The position numbers and the translations under genes are program-made. Shown piece after piece: positions 61,801 through 64,000 of a stretch of DNA of 64,000 nucleotides (within the stretch, counting starts at the first letter, position 1; the number at the start of each line of letters is the position of its first letter). The DNA is taken from NCBI GenBank assembly GCA_021234155.1, contig JAJEKV010000023.1, forward strand, positions 2,346,557 to 2,410,556, read 5' to 3'. The DNA is from Isoetes taiwanensis. Its lineage: Eukaryota > Streptophyta > Lycopodiopsida > Isoetales > Isoetaceae. Below the pieces are notes generated by a model. It saw only the letters and a list, made by a program, of their open reading frames with translations, was not told the origin of the DNA and did no database searches.

Positions 61801-63649
61801 TGCAAAACTAAGCTCAAACTATGTTAAGATTTGCACATGCAAGGGAATATGTACAACAAAAAATGTGTGGTTGAGTGCCTTGGCTTGTCTGGTCTACCCA
61901 TATATCACAATCATTGAGGCTATTGTGAATAAAGACCCAATAAACTAATATCTTTTGCCATGTCTTAGGCAAAAATCAAACGTATCTCGACTTCTAAACT
62001 GTATCTCCACTTTTATAAAGAGATATAATCATTCATGAGGAAACCAATAAGGTAGCTAAACTAAATAGCTTTCAACTTCAAACCTTGCGTCTCTGCAATC
62101 TTCCCTTGCACAATCCTAAAGTAGAACTTCCATTTGGATGTGCTATAGAATTCACACACATTTATTATGCCATCAAGAGGCTGATGTTTCTTTTTGATGT
62201 ATAGTTTACTGGAAAGGAATTCCTAACAAAGGTTCTGGATGCCTAAAAGTCTCCCAACTTAGATCCAATTATGCATGTTATTGAAATGCTTTTCTTTCAT
62301 GGTTTTCTGTTTTCTGCAGGGTGTGTTTCTTTATGTATTTTGAATTCTATGCCTTGGTTCTCATGTGTACAAATTAAATTTTGGACACTGCCATTTTGTA
62401 ATGAATTAACCTCTCTTCCAACAAAATTTTGAAGACCTTTTGTTAGGCACAAAAGATACATGTGAGATGCCTACATGATGGAAGAGAATATTCCTCTCTT
62501 TTTGTTCGAGCATATTATTCCGCGGTGGTGTAATATACTCCAACAAACGCGTTTTGGAACATTTGTGAGATCCCACCTTTGATCCTTTAAATGGAAAACT
62601 ATACAAATAAGATCTTACCTTGATCCATCAAATAAATTAGAGCTTCGATGACAAAGGCATGTTTCCTGGAGCATCCACTCAAAGCATTTCATTGTAGCCG
62701 TTTTTATTGCAACTTCGTATTTAAATCACAAAATCTCCAACATATCCAATACAAATCAATCCTAGAGCTATTATAATAAAATGCAAAGTCAGCACTATCC
62801 ATGCCCAATACAATGGCTCCAAACATCAGTTTTATTGTGCTTCCTGTATCCAAAAAAATACTTCTCTGTAACAATGGGATTAATGAACCTTGAGGCAATA
62901 TTTTGTAGGTCGAATATTTCAAATTGGCTCTTAAATGCTTTGGAAGTGCATGGAAATGCACCTACATGTGAACCTTACAAATTGCAAAATCCACTATAAA
63001 AGGCCATCAAGAATAGAAAATAATTGCTACAACAATTCAAATTGATGTTTGCATAGATGCTAAAATTGTGGCCAAAGATGTGTTAATCTAGAAATATAAG
63101 GTAATTTCAAATTGATGACATGTAGACCCTATTAGCTTTTAGACATTGCCCAATTTCTTGCTTCTAAAAGTTGTGAGATTCCTTTCCCTTTATAGCTTAA
63201 ATAAAACATGAAAGCTTTGTCCTCTATTCTATTCTTTTCTTTTGTGACTCTAACAACGTAGAAAAAATAATTCTTGTTTCTACTAACAACCCAAATTGGC
63301 ATCATGTTCTAATACTTCCGATAAGGACCGAAGTCTAAAATAAATACTAACCCCAACTTTTGTCCATTAACTTGGCTTCATGGTATCCTATGGTATCTGT
63401 CTTAGCCATCGTGATAAAACCACAAAATGTGTCTTATAAACCCTATTAAGATGAAAAATTGAAGTCAAATGTTGCACGAACACAAAAAACCCCTTAGCCT
63501 GACTTTCTTTGTCAATGTGATCAACGTATAATGGCATATTTCCAATAAAAGCCCAGCAACGCTGGGCACTTTTTCTAGTTGTATAATAATTATACATGTT
63601 TAGATAAAGCATTACCTCCTCCACTCTTATAAAGAATGCCCATGCTCTT
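61801..63649. other. Non-coding stretch, no gene recognised
   Basis: AT-rich sequence downstream of the PPR relic. The longest frames (85 codons, 62,704-62,961 minus) show no recognised motif. Confidence 0.4.
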
Positions 63650-64000
63650 TACAATAGCACAAGACACAAATCTTTTCAAAAGGAAAAGAGGTTGTCAAGG
63701 TAGGCGTCCAAGGCTCGGCCTTCAAGTGAGGATTAGAGCGCATAAAAACATTTTCCTAGGAACTATGAATTTGGATACAACTTCAAAATAAGACGCTACT
63801 ACTAAAACTCAACGATGACACACCTTCATTCCACATCCTAAAGCTCAAGGATGACACCAAATATGTACATGCAAGTTTTTTGCTTAGCAATACCAGCAAT
63901 TGTTGCTAGTTTTTCTTCATTTCAAATTCTATTCACTAGAATTCAGAATTTCGAGTTGATATTAGAAACCCAATTGCGATTACAATCTTAATAGGGTATA
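63650..64000 (-). mobile_element. Second LINE fragment copy, SINE-free (direct-repeat copy 2)
   Basis: It matches 58,127-58,159 and 58,371-58,687 as one continuous segment. ttttcaaaaggaaaagaggt at about 63,674-63,693 spans the SINE insertion point without interruption. The match continues to the window edge. Confidence 0.85.

Overview
This window is nuclear DNA from a land plant with a repeat-dominated genome. Spliced GT-AG genes, plant-type protein families (GH17 glucanase, TAF12, UGT, PLS-type PPR) and large decayed Ty3/gypsy and LINE elements all point that way. The style of the PPR and LINE relics suggests a fern or another seedless or gymnosperm lineage, but I cannot fix the species from the sequence alone. 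No prokaryotic operons, rRNA genes, CRISPR arrays or convincing complete tRNA genes were seen.

Layout. 1-11,000: AT- and pyrimidine-rich non-coding DNA with a ~1.16 kb tandem duplication (3.1-5.4 kb) and a tRNA-like SINE head near 230-300. 11,056-21,350: decayed Ty3/gypsy element A (LTR, long pre-gag region, gag, protease, RT, integrase with an HHCC finger, chromodomain-like tail). 22,560-23,883: UDP-glycosyltransferase pseudogene on the minus strand, holding a perfect 141-bp inverted duplication of its donor-sugar (PSPG) segment. 26,264-28,257: GH17 beta-1,3-glucanase gene (two exons, minus strand), the only apparently intact gene, with a possible orphan GPI-tail exon downstream. 28.3-34.9 kb: non-coding, with several small duplications. 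34,921-43,098: Ty3/gypsy element B, same family and orientation as A, breaking off inside RT and fused directly to an LTR fragment. 43,101-44,215 and 55,147-56,330: arms of a ~1.1 kb inverted repeat enclosing an 11-kb interval with a lone PPR-like exon, a LINE relic (46.3-49.1 kb) and the TAF12 gene (51,666-54,265, nine exons). 55.1-57.6 kb: minus-strand LTR of a chimeric subtype. 57.6-58.7 kb: minus-strand LINE relic interrupted by a tRNA-derived SINE. 60.1-61.8 kb: PPR pseudogene split by about 45 TATC units. 63.65-64.0 kb: second copy of the LINE segment, without the SINE.

How the pieces relate. The host genes are unrelated: GH17 acts in cell wall or callose turnover, TAF12 in TFIID/SAGA transcription. 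The window is mostly a record of repeat turnover: two related gypsy copies, an inverted pair of LTR composites around a conserved transcription gene, a SINE filled/empty site pair, and a hairpin made from a dying UGT gene. The hairpin and the TAF12 coding breaks are the items most worth checking.
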